A DNA stretch of 64,000 nucleotides, from NCBI GenBank assembly GCA_947454705.1, contig CANGKZ010000011.1:1-64000 (forward strand), in the 5' to 3' direction. Shown piece after piece: positions 60,144 through 64,000 of the stretch. Positions within the stretch are counted from its first letter, which is position 1; each line of letters begins with the position of its first letter. A model generated the notes under the pieces. That model saw only the letters and a program-made list of their open reading frames with translations, ran no database searches and was not told the origin of the DNA. Position numbers and translations under genes: made by a program. Source of the stretch: Verrucomicrobiota bacterium (GTDB lineage: Bacteria; Verrucomicrobiota; Verrucomicrobiia; Limisphaerales; UBA9464).

Positions 60144-60773
60144 ATGAGCATTGAAGCGAGCTACAACCAATGGTCGGCCGTGTACGACACCAACCGGAAC
60201 CGGACCCGCGATCTCGACGCGCAGGTGATGAGGAACCGTTTTTCACCGCATCGATTTCGAAACGTGGTCGAACTGGGATGCGGCACCGGGAAGAACACCG
60301 CGCTCCTTGCCCAAATTGCAGACGCGGTTCACGCCTTTGATTTTTCCGAGGGCATGCTCGCCCGGGCGCGCTCGCGGGTGACCTCGCCGCTGGTGAACTT
60401 CGCCCGGCTGGATCTGAATCAGGAGCAATGGCCGATCCCCGACGGATCCGCTGATTTGGCCACGTTTAATTTGGTTCTCGAGCACATCCAGTCTCTGGCG
60501 CCGGTGCTGTCCCGCGCCGCCGCGTGCCTGTCGTCAGGAGGGATTCTGCACGTGAGCGAGCTGCATCCGTTCCGTCAGTACGAGGGCACCCAGGCCCGCT
60601 TTGAGGGCGCGAACGGGTCGGAGGTAAAGGTGGAAGCGTTCACCCATCACGTTTCCGAATTCATCGACGCGGGGCAACGCGCCGGATTGCGTCTGGTGAA
60701 GCTGAACGAGTGGTGGCACGACGAGGACGCGGGCCGTCCGCCGCGGCTGTTGACGCTGGAGTTTGTTCGATAG
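60144..60773 (+). CDS. Class I SAM-dependent methyltransferase
   Basis: VVELGCGTGKNTALLAQIADAVHAFDFSEGMLARAR; ATFNLVLEHIQSL. Confidence 0.9.
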   Translation: MSIEASYNQWSAVYDTNRNRTRDLDAQVMRNRFSPHRFRNVVELGCGTGKNTALLAQIADAVHAFDFSEGMLARARSRVTSPLVNFARLDLNQEQWPIPDGSADLATFNLVLEHIQSLAPVLSRAAACLSSGGILHVSELHPFRQYEGTQARFEGANGSEVKVEAFTHHVSEFIDAGQRAGLRLVKLNEWWHDEDAGRPPRLLTLEFVR

Positions 60774-60829
60774 CCGCCGGGGGGCGAAGCAGCTGGGAGA
60801 TGGGAGATGGCAGATGGGGTCAGCGGGGC

Positions 60830-63385
<2,556 letters not shown>

Positions 63386-63464
63386 GGCGGAGGGGAGTCT
63401 GCGAAGTCGCGCGGCAAAGTCGTGCCAAATGTTTCAGGCTGGGAACTTCGGGGCGGGCTGTGTC

Positions 63465-64000
63465 ATGGAAATGGGCATGGCATTTCCCCGATTGTTTGGA
63501 AGCCGTGCCGCGGTCTGGTTCGCGGGCGCGTGGATGGCGATGTTGGCCATGTGCCTGGATCCTCTGCGGTCCCTCGCGGCGGAGTTCCGCGTGGAGGCGC
63601 CGCTCGACTATCAGGTGGTTCAACGCGCCACGCCCCAGGCCGGGTCAGTGACGGTTCGCGGCACGACTCCTTTGCCGGGACCGGTTTCGATCCGCATTCA
63701 GGGCGAGGGCCTGTCGGGTCCGTATGATTCCGCCTGGGTGCAGACGGAGTCGGTCGGGTCGGAGCCGCGGTTTTCCTCGGTGTTCACGCTGCCCGCGGGC
63801 GGATGGTATGCGGTGACGGTTCGGTATGGGGCCGCCGGTCCCGAGCGACGCGAGATCCGCGTGGAGCATTTGGGCATCGGCGAGGTGTTTGTCGGCGCCG
63901 GGCAATCGAACTCCACCAACTACGGTGAGGAGCGTCAAAAGCTCGAGACTGGAAAGGTGAGCACGTTTGACGGGACCTCGTGGCGGATCGCGAATGATCC
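63465..64000 (+). CDS. Sialate O-acetylesterase/carbohydrate esterase-like protein, truncated by window end
   Basis: Signal peptide then GIGEVFVGAGQSNSTNYGE; open to window end; alternative starts 63471/63477. Confidence 0.75.
   Translation, partial: MEMGMAFPRLFGSRAAVWFAGAWMAMLAMCLDPLRSLAAEFRVEAPLDYQVVQRATPQAGSVTVRGTTPLPGPVSIRIQGEGLSGPYDSAWVQTESVGSEPRFSSVFTLPAGGWYAVTVRYGAAGPERREIRVEHLGIGEVFVGAGQSNSTNYGEERQKLETGKVSTFDGTSWRIAND

Overview
The window is a high-GC chromosomal segment that looks like Verrucomicrobiota (Limisphaerales/Pedosphaera-like). I infer this from the DUF1501 + DUF1549/DUF1553 gene pairs, PVC-type heme proteins, CRTAC1/FG-GAP proteins and several '[28 protein letters not shown]' pseudopilins. 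Most of it is ordinary chromosomal content: YebC, an SDR, an AttEFGH-like ABC/lipocalin operon, fabG-acpP-fabF, a multiheme cytochrome and an S9 peptidase. The least ordinary part is about 10.6-24.4 kb. This segment is bounded on the right by an intact tRNA-Gly(GCC) and on the left by a diverged copy of that tRNA's 3' end plus about 110 bp of its downstream sequence. It carries IS remnants, a same-strand run of seven predicted exported proteins or lipoproteins (one FlgT/CsgG-like), a perfect 48-bp inverted repeat around two of those genes, and a translationally coupled sigma factor / small ORF / Ser-Thr kinase operon divergent from a LamG-formylglycine-generating-enzyme-like protein. At least three families of interspersed, hairpin-rich or TIR-bearing intergenic repeats are also visible. 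All family calls come from reading motifs; no database searches were run.
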